Assembly (NCBI RefSeq): GCF_009720385.1
Contig: NZ_WARX01000017.1
Coordinates: 62,001 to 126,000 of the forward strand
DNA from: Catellatospora vulcania
GTDB taxonomy: Bacteria; Actinomycetota; Actinomycetes; Mycobacteriales; Micromonosporaceae
Direction: 5' to 3'
Length of the DNA stretch: 64,000 nucleotides
Below the pieces are notes generated by a model. That model was not told the origin of the DNA and did no database searches. It worked only from the letters and a program-made list of their open reading frames with translations. This document shows positions 40,018-48,626 of this stretch, one piece after another (within the stretch, counting starts at the first letter, position 1; every line of letters begins with the position of its first letter). The position numbers were made by a program, and so were the translations under genes.

Positions 40018-40788
40018 ATGAAACTCCGCGACCTCGTCTACTCCGTGTATGAACGCCGCCTCATCCAGCTGCTGGCAGGCAAGCCGCGGCCCCGGCACGT
40101 CGGCGTCATGTGCGACGGCAACCGCCGCTGGGCGCGCGACATGGGCTACGTGGACCCCAACGACGGCCACCGGGTCGGCGCCGCGCGGATCAAGGAGCTG
40201 CTGCGCTGGTGCGACGAGGCCGGCATCGCCCACGTCACGCTGTACCTGCTGGCCACCGACAACCTGCGCCGCCCGGCCGCCGAGCTGGACCCGCTGCTGG
40301 AGATCATCGAAAACCTGAGCACCGAGCTGGCCGAGGACGGCAACCCCTGGCAGCTGCGGATGGTCGGCGCGCTCGACCTGCTGCCCGCCGACACGGCCGC
40401 CGCGCTCAAGGCCGCCCAGGAGCGCACCGCGGGCCGCCACGGCGGCGCGCACGTCAACATCGCGGTCGGCTACACCGGCCGCCGGGAGATCGCCGACGCG
40501 GTGCGCTCGCTGCTCCAGGAGCACGCGAAGGCCGGGGCCACGCTGGAGGAGGTGGCCGAGAAGCTCGATGTCGAGCACATCGCCGAGCACCTCTACACCC
40601 GCGGCCAGCCCGACCCGGATCTGATCATCCGGACCAGCGGCGAGCAGCGGCTGTCCGGCTTCCTGCTGTGGCAGTCGGCCCACTCGGAGTTCTACTTCTG
40701 CGAGCTGAACTGGCCGGACTTCCGGCACGTGGACTTCCTGCGCGCGCTGCGGGCGTACGCCGGCCGCCAGCGCCGCTTCGGCGCGTGA
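40018..40788 (+). CDS. Short-chain cis-prenyltransferase (isoprenyl transferase)
   Basis: 256 residues from ATG 40018, with TAGGCT seven bases upstream (leaderless). The core has GVMCDGNRRWARDMGY, where the catalytic Asp lies in CDGNRRWA, then LYLLATDNLRRP, VGYTGRREIADAVRSLL, and PDLIIRTSGEQRLSGFLLWQSAHSEFYF. CDGNRRWA instead of MDGNGRWA and the overall resemblance to Mycobacterium Rv1086 suggest a (Z,E)-farnesyl diphosphate synthase rather than the long-chain UppS. Product length remains an inference. Confidence 0.9.
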   Translation: MKLRDLVYSVYERRLIQLLAGKPRPRHVGVMCDGNRRWARDMGYVDPNDGHRVGAARIKELLRWCDEAGIAHVTLYLLATDNLRRPAAELDPLLEIIENLSTELAEDGNPWQLRMVGALDLLPADTAAALKAAQERTAGRHGGAHVNIAVGYTGRREIADAVRSLLQEHAKAGATLEEVAEKLDVEHIAEHLYTRGQPDPDLIIRTSGEQRLSGFLLWQSAHSEFYFCELNWPDFRHVDFLRALRAYAGRQRRFGA

Positions 40789-40889
40789 GGCTCAGGGTTT
40801 TCCACCCATAGCCTGAGTCCGATTTCTTCCCCTGTCCCACCTGCGCTCCCGTTGAGAATGTGACCTGTTTCACGATCGACGTGACGGAC

Positions 40890-40919
40890 TTGGCACGCCG
40901 CCGGAAAACCCGGCAGGGT
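40890..40919 (+). promoter_or_regulatory. Candidate promoter of the first transglycosylase gene
   Basis: TTGGCA (40890-40895) and CAGGGT (40914-40919) are separated by 18 bases and stand about 60 bases before the GTG. The boxes were found by eye and the match is moderate. Confidence 0.35.
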
Positions 40920-40979
40920 CCCTGAACAGCGCCTTTCCTCCCCCCGAGGCGCGGCAACCCCCTACGAAGGGACCGACTC

Positions 40980-41681
40980 GTGTCGACACCCCGTGACCCT
41001 CTGCTGGGCCGCCACCGTGAAATCCGCCAGCGCAGCGGTCCGGCCCGCCTCCTGGCCGTCCACTCCCGAAAGATCGCGCTCGGCGTGCTCTGCGCCGCCG
41101 TGCTCGGCGCGGTCGGCTACGGCCTCGCCGGCAACGACGACTCCGTTTCCCCGGCCACCGACCTGGCCGCGGCCCGCGCCGCTGAGGCCGAGGCGGCGAC
41201 CCGCGACCACGACCGCCTCCTGGAGGCGACGCCGACGCCGAGCGTCACCGCCACGCCGTCGCCGAGCGTGAGCCCGACCCGGGCCACCACGCCGAAGGCG
41301 AACCGGCCGGCCACCGCGAAGCCGAAGCCGACGGTCAAGCGCACCGCCACGACCCCGACGCCGACCTCGTGCAAGAGCTTCTCCGGCAACCAGCTCACCG
41401 CGTGCAAGCTGCTGCCGAGCTTCGGGTTCGCGTACAGCCAGATGAGCCCGCTGGTGAAGCTCTGGCAGCACGAGAGCGGCTGGAACCACAAGGCCGAGAA
41501 CTCCGGCTCCGGGGCCTACGGCATCCCGCAGGCGCTGCCCGGCAGCAAGATGGCGAAGTTCGGCGACGACTGGAAGACCAACCCCGCCACGCAGATCAAG
41601 TGGGGCCTGGACTACATCAAGAACCGGTACCAGACGCCCGCGGGCGCGTGGTCGCATTTCCAGGATGTCAGCTGGTACTGA
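40980..41681 (+). CDS. Secreted lytic transglycosylase-like protein A
   Basis: 233 residues, GTG start after GAAGGGACC. A membrane helix or signal (about 30-50) is followed by a Thr/Pro/Lys-rich linker (about 70-130). The SLT-like domain (about 132-233) has the catalytic Glu in WQHESGWNHKAEN and the typical SGAYGIPQALPGSKMA. It should cleave the peptidoglycan glycan strand outside the cell. The last 100 residues are nearly duplicated in the gene at 43383, across a PhoH gene. Confidence 0.88.
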   Translation: MSTPRDPLLGRHREIRQRSGPARLLAVHSRKIALGVLCAAVLGAVGYGLAGNDDSVSPATDLAAARAAEAEAATRDHDRLLEATPTPSVTATPSPSVSPTRATTPKANRPATAKPKPTVKRTATTPTPTSCKSFSGNQLTACKLLPSFGFAYSQMSPLVKLWQHESGWNHKAENSGSGAYGIPQALPGSKMAKFGDDWKTNPATQIKWGLDYIKNRYQTPAGAWSHFQDVSWY

Positions 41682-41689
41682 GTACGTGA

Positions 41690-41747
41690 ATCGCCGCTCG
41701 TTTCACGACTCGCAGTGACCCTGTGAATGCGTAAAGCGAGCGGCGAT
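41690..41747. repeat. Palindrome with ATCGCCGCTCG arms
   Basis: Perfect 11-base arms (41690-41700 and 41737-41747), nine bases after the stop of transglycosylase A and followed by GTTTTT, so it may terminate transcription. The ends ATCGCC/GGCGAT resemble the palindrome at 5518. Confidence 0.75.
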
Positions 41748-41850
41748 GTTTTTCGGCATCCCCCGACCGGATGATGCCAGGATCGGCGGATCGTCGGACG
41801 GATCGCGAAGACATGCTGGCCAAACGGGTTTCTTGCGGTTAGCGTGAGTC

Positions 41851-43143
41851 ATGGTCGATGTCCCGATACGAACGTACGTACTCGACACCTCCGTGCTGCT
41901 GGCTGATCCGGCCGCGATCCGCCGCTTCTCCGAGCACAACGTCGTGCTGCCGCTCGTGGTCATCTCCGAGCTGGAGGGCAAGCGGCACCACCCGGAGCTC
42001 GGCTGGTTCGCCAGGCAGTCGCTGCGACTGCTCGACGACCTGCGGGTCAAGCACGGCAGGCTGGACGTGCCGCTGCCGGTGAACGACGCCGGCGGCACGC
42101 TGCGGGTGGAGCTGAACCACTCCGACCCGCAGATACTGCCCAGCGGTTTCCGCAACGACACGAACGACGCCCGCATCCTGTCGGTGGCGCTCGGTCTCGC
42201 GGCGGACGGGCAGCAGGTGACCCTGGTCAGCAAGGACATGCCGCTGCGGGTCAAGGCCGCCGCGGTGGGCCTGGCGGCCGACGAGTACCGGCATGACCAG
42301 GCGGTCGATCCGACCTGGTCCGGGCTTGCGGAGGTGGACCTGTCGGACGCGGACATGACCGCGCTGTATGCCGGGGACGGCATCGACCATGACGAGGCGG
42401 CGGGGCTGCCCGTCCATACGGGACTCATCCTGCACGCGGGGCGCGGTTCGGCGCTCGGGCGCGTGCACACGGACAAGACGGTGCGCCTGGTCCGCGGCGA
42501 CCGCGAGGCGTTCGGCCTGCGCGGGCGATCGGCGGAGCAGCGCATCGCACTGGACCTGCTGCTCGACGACAGCATCGGCATCGTCTCGCTGGGCGGCCGG
42601 GCCGGCACCGGCAAGTCCGCGCTGGCCCTGTGCGCGGGGCTGGAGCAGGTGATGGAGCGCGGCAAGCACAAGAAGGTCATCGTGTTCCGCCCGCTCTACG
42701 CCGTCGGCGGCCAGGAGCTGGGCTACCTGCCCGGCAGCGAGGCGGAGAAGATGTCGCCGTGGGCGCAGGCGGTGTTCGACACCCTCGGCGCGCTGGTGCA
42801 CGACAACGTACGCGACGAGGTGCTGCACCGGGGCATGCTCGAGGTGCTGCCGCTGACCCACATCCGCGGCCGCAGCCTGCACGACGCCTTCGTCATCGTC
42901 GACGAGGCCCAGTCGCTGGAACGCGGCGTGCTGCTCACCGTGTTGTCCCGCATCGGCGCGGGCTCGCGGGTGGTGCTCACCCACGACGTGGCCCAGCGGG
43001 ACAACCTGCGGGTGGGCCGGCACGACGGTGTCACCGCGGTCATCGAGACCCTCAAGGGACACCCGCTCTTCGCGCACGTGACCCTCACCCGGTCGGAGCG
43101 CTCCGCCATCGCCGAGGTGGTGACAGATCTCCTGGAGGAGTGA
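41851..43143 (+). CDS. PIN-PhoH ATPase (PhoH2-like)
   Basis: 430 residues; TAGCGT lies five bases before the ATG. N-terminal PIN domain (about 5-150) with acidic residues in [20 protein letters not shown], and [13 protein letters not shown], then the PhoH AAA-type domain (about 225-430): Walker [33 protein letters not shown] as Walker B, and TRSERS near the end. PhoH2 proteins couple RNA unwinding with PIN-type RNA cleavage. No antitoxin-like gene precedes it here. Confidence 0.92.
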   Translation: MVDVPIRTYVLDTSVLLADPAAIRRFSEHNVVLPLVVISELEGKRHHPELGWFARQSLRLLDDLRVKHGRLDVPLPVNDAGGTLRVELNHSDPQILPSGFRNDTNDARILSVALGLAADGQQVTLVSKDMPLRVKAAAVGLAADEYRHDQAVDPTWSGLAEVDLSDADMTALYAGDGIDHDEAAGLPVHTGLILHAGRGSALGRVHTDKTVRLVRGDREAFGLRGRSAEQRIALDLLLDDSIGIVSLGGRAGTGKSALALCAGLEQVMERGKHKKVIVFRPLYAVGGQELGYLPGSEAEKMSPWAQAVFDTLGALVHDNVRDEVLHRGMLEVLPLTHIRGRSLHDAFVIVDEAQSLERGVLLTVLSRIGAGSRVVLTHDVAQRDNLRVGRHDGVTAVIETLKGHPLFAHVTLTRSERSAIAEVVTDLLEE

Positions 43144-43174
43144 ATCTGTCCTGAATTGACACTCTTTGGTGTGT

Positions 43175-43219
43175 GACCGGGGCCACAGTCGCCTGGCCGG
43201 GCGACGACAGGCCCCGGTC
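43175..43219 (+). terminator. Two-part hairpin after phoH
   Basis: Outer stem GACCGGGGCC (43175-43184) with GGCCCCGGTC (43210-43219), inner stem GTCGCC with GGCGAC; all pairs perfect. It starts 31 bases after the PhoH stop and lies about 160 bases before the next gene. No T run follows. It could be a terminator or a leader structure of transglycosylase B. Confidence 0.65.
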
Positions 43220-43382
43220 CTCTGCGTAAGGGTGGCAGTGAGCGCCCCGCAATCCGGCGCCCCGGCGTGCCGCCCCCGCGGCGTGCCGTGCGGCCCGCGC
43301 ATTGCCCGGCAGGCGCGCTCCCCCGCGACCGTCCACCCCCGACTTCGGGCGGACCCGGGGCCCACCGCCGAGAGGAACCCCT

Positions 43383-44048
43383 GTGTCCCGGCAACGTCGC
43401 GCCCCCCAATCGGCGCACCCCGCGACCGGCCGCCTGATCGTGCGTAGCCTCGCCGTGTTGACCCTGCTCGGCGGGGTCGCCGGTGCGATGCGGCTCGACG
43501 AGACCGCGCAGTGGCAGGCCGACGCCCTCACCGCGAGCCACCAGGCGCAGGTCGTCGCGCAGGCCGAGTCGGCCGCCCTCACCCTGCAGCAGCACCAGCT
43601 CCTCACCGAGGCCAAGGACCGCGCCGCGGCCGAGGCCAAGGCCGCCGCGGCCCGCGCCGCCGCGGTGGAGAAGGAGGTCAGCCGCCGCGGGGCCGCCCGC
43701 ACCACCCCCGTCGACTTCGGCCCCATCCCGAAGAGCTGCCAGGAGTTCAGCGGCAACCGCGCGATCGGGTGCGCGCTGGTGCTCGCCGCCGGCATGGACC
43801 TCACCCAGATGGCCTGCCTGAACAAGCTGTGGACCCGCGAGTCCGGCTGGAACCACAAGGCCGAGAACAAGAGCTCCGGGGCGTACGGCATCCCGCAGTC
43901 GCTGCCCGGCACCAAGATGGCGACGTTCGGCGCCGACTGGAGGACCAACCCCGCCACGCAGATCAAGTGGGGCCTGGACTACATCAAGAAGCGCTACAGC
44001 ACTCCGTGCAAGGCCTGGCAGCACTCCGAGGACGCCGGCTGGTACTGA
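43383..44048 (+). CDS. Secreted lytic transglycosylase-like protein B
   Basis: 221 residues, GTG start after GAGAGGAACC. Signal or membrane helix at about 20-37, an Ala/Gln/Glu-rich helix likely to be a coiled coil (about 48-98), then the SLT-like domain (about 115-221) with the catalytic Glu in WTRESGWNHKAEN and SGAYGIPQSLPGTKMA. It differs from protein A by the helical rather than Thr/Pro linker, and both end in an aromatic WY. Forty-eight bases (41576-41623 and 43943-43990) are identical in the two genes. Confidence 0.88.
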   Translation: MSRQRRAPQSAHPATGRLIVRSLAVLTLLGGVAGAMRLDETAQWQADALTASHQAQVVAQAESAALTLQQHQLLTEAKDRAAAEAKAAAARAAAVEKEVSRRGAARTTPVDFGPIPKSCQEFSGNRAIGCALVLAAGMDLTQMACLNKLWTRESGWNHKAENKSSGAYGIPQSLPGTKMATFGADWRTNPATQIKWGLDYIKKRYSTPCKAWQHSEDAGWY

Positions 44049-44052
44049 TCCG

Positions 44053-44685
44053 TCAGGCGGGTCCGGTGAGGCCGGCGCTGGTGTGCTCCTGGGCCAGCCG
44101 GCGTAGCGCGGTCAGCATCGCCTCGCCGAGCACGGTGCCGGTGACCAGTCCTTCGACCATCGCGGCCCGGTCGCCACGGGCCAGCACCAGGCCGACCTCC
44201 TGGCGGGCCAGCCGCTCGGTCGCCTCGGCGTAGCCGTCGACCATCGCCAGCATGTCCTCCTGCCCGAGTTCCCGCAGCGCCGCGATGGCGTCGGCGAGCT
44301 GGTCCAGGGCGGGGGCGTGTTCGTGCACGCGCCAGCCCCGGTCGGCCACGATCCGTGCGGCCTCGGCCCGCGCCGCCTGCCAGCCCGGGGTGCCGCGTTC
44401 GGCGCGCGAGCTGCCCGCGATCGCCTCGTGCGCGGTGCCGAGCAGGTGGTGGCCAGGCAGCTCGGCGTCGTCGACGGCCTGCAGGACCTGGCGCACCCCG
44501 GCCACGCTCAGGTTGCCGACGTCGATCAGCGCCCGGATCAGGCGCAGCCGCCGCAGGTGCGACTCGCCGTACTCGGCCTGGTTGCGGCCCAGTGCCCGGC
44601 CGGGCGGGAGCAGGCCCTCGCGCAGGTAGTACTTGACCGTGGGCAGTGACACGCCGCTGCTGCGGCTCAGCTCGGAAATCTTCAT
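44053..44685 (-). CDS. MerR-family transcriptional regulator
   Basis: 210 residues. The MerR winged helix (KISELSRSSGVSLPTVKYYLREGLLPPGRALGRNQAEYGESHLRRLRLIRALIDVG) covers about 1-70; the C-terminal part (about 85-210) is helical, without a cysteine metal site, so an organic ligand is likely. TATCGT eight bases before the ATG and a 9-base inverted repeat just upstream suggest autoregulation. The stop lies four bases from the transglycosylase B stop (convergent). Confidence 0.87.
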   Translation of the reverse strand: MKISELSRSSGVSLPTVKYYLREGLLPPGRALGRNQAEYGESHLRRLRLIRALIDVGNLSVAGVRQVLQAVDDAELPGHHLLGTAHEAIAGSSRAERGTPGWQAARAEAARIVADRGWRVHEHAPALDQLADAIAALRELGQEDMLAMVDGYAEATERLARQEVGLVLARGDRAAMVEGLVTGTVLGEAMLTALRRLAQEHTSAGLTGPA

Positions 44686-44703
44686 CGCGGTCGACGATAC
44701 CGA

Positions 44704-44733
44704 ATCGGATAGTGGATAGGAATGCTATCCGAT
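44704..44733. promoter_or_regulatory. Inverted repeat ATCGGATAG-N12-CTATCCGAT upstream of the MerR gene
   Basis: Perfect 9-base arms (44704-44712 and 44725-44733) with 12 bases between. Located 19-48 bases upstream of the MerR start codon, over its likely promoter, so a candidate operator for the regulator. Confidence 0.55.
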
Positions 44734-44881
44734 GGTGGGTCGCGCCAGTCCTGGTCACGGGCCGGACGTCGGCCGACATCGAGGACGCGCGGGACCGCGG
44801 CAGTACGCCAGGGAGCTTCGGCAACATAAAGGATTAATCGCCCAAACAAGCTAATATCGGCATCACCGTCGACCGAGGAGT

Positions 44882-45682
44882 ATGCTGATGCGGGCGATCG
44901 CGCTGTTGATGTGCGTGACGGCGATGGCCGCGGCCGTGGCGGCGCCCGCCGCCGCCAGGCCGGACGACCCCCCACAGGTCGAGGTGGTCGGTGGATCGCG
45001 CGCGGGCGCGGGCGAGTTCCCGTGGATGGTGCGGCTGAGCAACGGCTGCGCCGGCACCATGGTGCGCACCCAGTACGTGCTGACCGCCGCGCACTGCGTG
45101 GGCCGCACCGGCGCCAACTCGTCGATCACGGTGACCGGGGGCGCGGCCGATCTCGGCTCCGGCAGGACGTTCCAGGTGCGCAGCAGCCAGGTGTGGCGGG
45201 CCCGCGGCTTCTCCGACGTGACCCGCGGCGACGACTGGGCCGTGATCCGGCTGTCCCGCGCCGTCGACGTGCCGACGGTCGCACTGCCCTCGGGCGGCGG
45301 ACTGGACGGCGGCACGCTCACCGCGGTCGGCTGGGGCGCGACCCGCGAAGGCTCCCGGGCCCAGCAGCGCTACCTGCGCAAGGTGCAGGTGCCCTTCGTC
45401 GCCGACGCCACCTGCGGCAAGATCTACCATTCGCAGGGGTACGGCTTCACCGACTCGGACATGATCTGCGCCGGCGACCTCAAGCGCGGCGGCAAGGACA
45501 GCTGCCAGGGCGACTCGGGCGGCCCGCTGCTGCGCCGCGACGGCGCGCGCTGGGTGCAGGTCGGCATCGTCAGCTGGGGTGTGGGGTGCGGACGGGCGGC
45601 ATACCCCGGCGTCTATACCCAGGTGTCGCACTTCGCCGCCGATATCAACGCGGCCATTGAGGAGAACGCCCCGCGCGGTTAG
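44882..45682 (+). CDS. Secreted trypsin-like serine protease (S1 family)
   Basis: 266 residues, or 264 if the ATG at 44888, better spaced from GAGGAG, is used. Signal peptide ends near AAARP (about 26). VVGGSRAGAGEFPWM resembles the activation site of chymotrypsin-fold zymogens. The triad is TAAHC, DDWAVI and GDSGGP, and the Asp six residues before the active Ser (KDSCQGDSGGP) points to trypsin-like Lys/Arg specificity. Six cysteines allow three disulfides. An extracellular enzyme. Confidence 0.93.
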   Translation: MLMRAIALLMCVTAMAAAVAAPAAARPDDPPQVEVVGGSRAGAGEFPWMVRLSNGCAGTMVRTQYVLTAAHCVGRTGANSSITVTGGAADLGSGRTFQVRSSQVWRARGFSDVTRGDDWAVIRLSRAVDVPTVALPSGGGLDGGTLTAVGWGATREGSRAQQRYLRKVQVPFVADATCGKIYHSQGYGFTDSDMICAGDLKRGGKDSCQGDSGGPLLRRDGARWVQVGIVSWGVGCGRAAYPGVYTQVSHFAADINAAIEENAPRG

Positions 45683-45691
45683 GTTCACCCC

Positions 45692-45754
45692 ATGAGCGAA
45701 CGAGTCAGATGGCTCGATCCCGCCGTCTACGAGCCAAGCGAGGAGCAGGCGTGA
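45692..45754 (+). CDS. Possible 20-residue leader peptide coupled to the ferredoxin reductase gene
   Basis: ATG 45692 opens a 20-codon frame (MSERVRWLD to EEQA) whose TGA overlaps the GTG of the next gene (GTGA). TAGGTT (45680-45685) stands six bases before the ATG and includes the stop codon of the protease gene. The peptide may only serve to bring ribosomes to the next start. No family is recognised; it could be chance. Confidence 0.4.
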   Translation: MSERVRWLDPAVYEPSEEQA

Positions 45755-46719
45755 GCGAGCGTGGCGAGGTCGATGTCGCGATCATCGGGGCGGGGCCGAC
45801 AGGGCTGTTCGCGGCGTACTACGCCGGGTTCCGGGGGCTGAGCACGCTGGTCGTCGACGCGCTGCCGGAGGCGGGCGGGCAGGTCACCGCCATGTACCCG
45901 GAGAAGATGATTTTCGACGTGGCCGGCTTCCCGGCGGTGCGCGGACGCGAGCTCATCGCGAACCTGGTCGCGCAGGCGGGCGCGTTCTCGCCGCAGTACC
46001 GGCTGGGCGTGCAGGCCGCGGCGCTGACCTACACCGACGGCGTGCCGATCCTCGGGCTCGGCGACGGCACCGAGGTGCGCTGCGGCGCTGTGCTGATCAC
46101 CGGCGGCCTGGGCTCGTTCACGCCCCGCCCGCTGCCTGCCGCGGCCGGCTTCACCGGCGCCGGCATCATCTTCTTCGTGCCGGACCCGGCCACGCTGGCC
46201 GGCAAGCACGTGGTGATCGTGGGCGGCGGCGACTCGGCGTTCGACTGGGCGCTGGCACTGGCCGGGGTCGCCGCGAGCGTCACCCTGGTGCACCGCCGCG
46301 ACAAGTTCCGGGCCCACGCCGCGACGGTGGCCCGGGTCAAGGCGCTGCCGGTGCGCATCGAGATCAACAGCCAGGTCACGAAGATCCTGGGCAGCGGCCG
46401 GGTGGAGTCGGTCGAGCTGAACGGCACCGAGGAGATCCCCGCCGACGTGGTGGTCGCCGCGCTCGGCTTCACCGCCGACCTGGGCCCGCTCGCGATGTGG
46501 GGCCTGGCCCTGGACAAGCGGCACATCACCGTCGACTCGACGATGGCCACCAACCTGCCGCGCATCTTCGCCGCCGGCGACATCGTGGAGTACCCGGGCA
46601 AGGTCCGCCTCATCGCGACCGGCTTCGGCGAGGCCGCCACCGCCGTCAACAACGCCGCCATCGTCATCGACCCGTCCGCCCACCTCTTCCCCGGCCACTC
46701 CTCCGAAGACGTCGTCTGA
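45751..46719 (+). CDS. Ferredoxin/flavodoxin--NADP+ reductase, thioredoxin reductase-like
   Basis: 322 residues from GTG 45751, preceded by GAGGAGC. FAD site IIGAGPTGLFAAYYAGFRGL, DALPEAGGQVTAMYPEK, NADP site IVGGGDSAFDWALALAG, VTLVHRRDKFRAH, and FAAGDIVEYPGKVRLIATGFGEAATAVNNA. The redox CxxC of thioredoxin reductase is absent, as in YumC-type ferredoxin--NADP+ reductases. It should pass electrons between NADPH and ferredoxin in the cytoplasm. Confidence 0.9.
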   Translation: MSERGEVDVAIIGAGPTGLFAAYYAGFRGLSTLVVDALPEAGGQVTAMYPEKMIFDVAGFPAVRGRELIANLVAQAGAFSPQYRLGVQAAALTYTDGVPILGLGDGTEVRCGAVLITGGLGSFTPRPLPAAAGFTGAGIIFFVPDPATLAGKHVVIVGGGDSAFDWALALAGVAASVTLVHRRDKFRAHAATVARVKALPVRIEINSQVTKILGSGRVESVELNGTEEIPADVVVAALGFTADLGPLAMWGLALDKRHITVDSTMATNLPRIFAAGDIVEYPGKVRLIATGFGEAATAVNNAAIVIDPSAHLFPGHSSEDVV

Positions 46720-46736
46720 CCCCACTCCCTTCCGCG

Positions 46737-46795
46737 TTGATCATGAACTTATGGGCAGGTTCGACGGCGTGTCGCTGCCATAACTTCATGATCAA
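46737..46795. repeat. TGATCATGAACTTATGGC palindrome, intact copy
   Basis: Left arm 46737-46758 and right arm 46775-46795 pair with one mismatch and one bulged base; the centre reads GTTCGACGGCGTGTCG. Lies between the convergent reductase and sugar-kinase genes. A decayed copy is at 3843-3902. Confidence 0.88.
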
Positions 46796-46815
46796 CCCGG
46801 GCGAAGGGGGGTCTT

Positions 46816-47739
46816 TCAGACGAGTTGGAAGGCGCGGAGTTCGTCGAGGGTCGGCGGGTCGGCGCCGGGGCGGGTACAGGTGAGGGCTGCGGCGTCGCAC
46901 ATGTGACGGAGCATCAGGCGCAGCGTCTCCGGGGCGAGTTCGCGTCCTAGCTGGTCGGTGAGGCGTCCGGCGTCGTGGAGCCAGGCCAGCAGGGCGCCCA
47001 TCGCGGTGTCGCCGGCGCCGATGCTGTCGATCATCGTGATGGCGGGGGCGGCGACGGTCACCTCCTCGGCCGCGGTCAGCGCCACCGCGCCCGCGTCGCC
47101 GTGCGTCAGCACCAGCAGCCGCGGGCCGGCGGCCAGCCAGCGGCGGGCCGTCTCCATCGGCGGCACGTGCGGGTACGCGTGGGTCAGGTCGCCCTCGCTG
47201 GCGCGTACCAGATGTGCCAGCTCGACCAGGCGCTCCAGCCGGACCAGCGAGTCCGGGCGGGCCAGGGCTACGCCGCGCACGTTCGGGTCGAAGGTGATCG
47301 TGCACCGGTCGCGGTGGCGCAGCGCCCAGCGCTCCAGCGTGTCCGCCCCCGGCGGCAGGAACGCGGCCAGCGAGCCGATGTGGATGGTGCTGCCGTCGGG
47401 CAGCTCGGGCAGCTCGCGCTCGCGCCAGCCGAAATCGGCGGCCCCGGCCAGCCAGAAGTCGTACAGCGCCTCGCCGTCCCCGCCGACCGCGGCCAGCGCC
47501 AGCGCGGACGGCTGCGACGTGGTGACCAGGTACTGGGTGTCCACGCCGGACGAGGTGAGCCGGCGCCGGAACGCGGCGCCGAACGAGTCGCGGCCCACCC
47601 GGGCCGCCATCGCCACGGGCGCGCCGAGCCGGGCCGCCGCGATGGCGGTGTTGGCGGGGCCGCCGCCGAGGGCGGCGCGCAGCAGGCCCTCCCCGGCGGG
47701 GACGAGGTCGACTACTTGCTCTCCGGCTACCACGATCAC
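46816..47739 (-). CDS. PfkB-family carbohydrate kinase
   Basis: 307 residues, GTG start (a second GTG lies two codons later). PfkB signatures: ALGGGPANTAIAAARLG near the N-terminus and MIDSIGAGDTAMGALLAW, with the catalytic Asp in GAGD. Family members phosphorylate fructose, ribose, nucleosides or related sugars with ATP. Sequence alone suggests a fructokinase-like enzyme; the specificity is not certain. It stands alone. Confidence 0.88.
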   Translation of the reverse strand: MIVVAGEQVVDLVPAGEGLLRAALGGGPANTAIAAARLGAPVAMAARVGRDSFGAAFRRRLTSSGVDTQYLVTTSQPSALALAAVGGDGEALYDFWLAGAADFGWRERELPELPDGSTIHIGSLAAFLPPGADTLERWALRHRDRCTITFDPNVRGVALARPDSLVRLERLVELAHLVRASEGDLTHAYPHVPPMETARRWLAAGPRLLVLTHGDAGAVALTAAEEVTVAAPAITMIDSIGAGDTAMGALLAWLHDAGRLTDQLGRELAPETLRLMLRHMCDAAALTCTRPGADPPTLDELRAFQLV

Positions 47740-47788
47740 CCGGATAGTGTGGCGGCCCCGCGACGGCCGGGCAATGCCGCACCCGTCC

Positions 47789-48505
47789 TCACAGACCGAT
47801 GTGTCGCGCCATCACCCGCAGTTGGTGGTCGAAGAACGACCGGCGACTGTCCTCGATCATGTTCTGGAACCGGCCGAACAGCTCGAAGGTCACCACGCCG
47901 AACAGCTGGATCCAGGCGGTGATCCCGCGGGCCAGCAGCTCGCGCGGCACGGTCGGGCAGGCGAGCGCGGCGATCCGGTCCAGCTCGGCGGCCAGGTCCA
48001 CGGGCAGTGGCGAGCCGTGCCCGGCCACCGCGGCCGGCTCGGCGCCGCCCGTGGTCAGCGCACCGGTGGCCACACCGTCGGCGAGCAGGGTGAGGATCAG
48101 GTCCGTGGTGCGGGCGGCCGGGCCGATGGTGGTCTCGGGGGCTTTGTAGCCGGGCACCGGTGAGCCGTAGATCAGGGCGTACTCGGCCGGGTTGGCCAGG
48201 GCCCAGTCCCGGATGCCGTGTCCTGCCGCCAGCCAGCGGCCGAGCAGGTCGGCGCGGTCCACGGCCGCCTCGGCGGTCTCGGCCGCCGTGCCCAGCTCGT
48301 CGTAGCAGTCGATGATCAGCGCGGTGAGCAGGTCGTCCCGGCTGGGGAAGTAGCGGTAGACCGCCGACGAGACCATGCCGAGCTCTCGGGCCACGGCGCG
48401 CAGGGACAGGTTGGCCCCCTCGGTGGCGAGCTGCCGCCGCGCGATGGCCTTGATCTCGCTGGTCAGCTCGTCGCGTACGCGAGCGCGGATGTTCTTGGCG
48501 GTCAT
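47789..48505 (-). CDS. TetR/AcrR-family transcriptional regulator
   Basis: 238 residues from ATG 48505; the frame is open further upstream but the HTH begins here. HTH: EIKAIARRQLATEGANLSLRAVARELGMVSSAVYRYFPSRDDLLTALI. The C-terminal ligand domain (about 85-238) resembles that of TetR_C_13-like regulators. It diverges from the epimerase-like gene, with two related palindromes between them, so it probably represses both itself and that gene. Confidence 0.9.
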   Translation of the reverse strand: MTAKNIRARVRDELTSEIKAIARRQLATEGANLSLRAVARELGMVSSAVYRYFPSRDDLLTALIIDCYDELGTAAETAEAAVDRADLLGRWLAAGHGIRDWALANPAEYALIYGSPVPGYKAPETTIGPAARTTDLILTLLADGVATGALTTGGAEPAAVAGHGSPLPVDLAAELDRIAALACPTVPRELLARGITAWIQLFGVVTFELFGRFQNMIEDSRRSFFDHQLRVMARHIGL

Positions 48506-48528
48506 GTCGGAGAGCGTAGCAACAAAAC

Positions 48529-48596
48529 GAGAGCACTGCTCTTGACAGTTTCGTCGAGCGCGGTGTTGACTGTTCTCAACAGAGAGCGGTGCTCTC
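48529..48596. promoter_or_regulatory. Two AGAGC-type palindromic operators between the TetR and epimerase-like genes
   Basis: AGAGCACTGCTCT (48530-48542) and GAGAGCGGTGCTCTC (48582-48596) share AGAGC/GCTCT arms. A consensus TTGACA (48542-48547) and a second TTGACT (48566-48571) lie between. Each site flanks one of the divergent genes, as expected for TetR operators. Confidence 0.6.
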
Positions 48597-48626
48597 GAAA
48601 TGAAGCAGAGATCTGGGGAGACTGAG

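Noticed and set aside
40789-40979. c-di-AMP (ydaO) riboswitch before the transglycosylase A gene
   Set aside because: Such riboswitches often precede cell-wall hydrolases in actinobacteria, but I could not find the expected conserved core or helices here or at 43144-43382.
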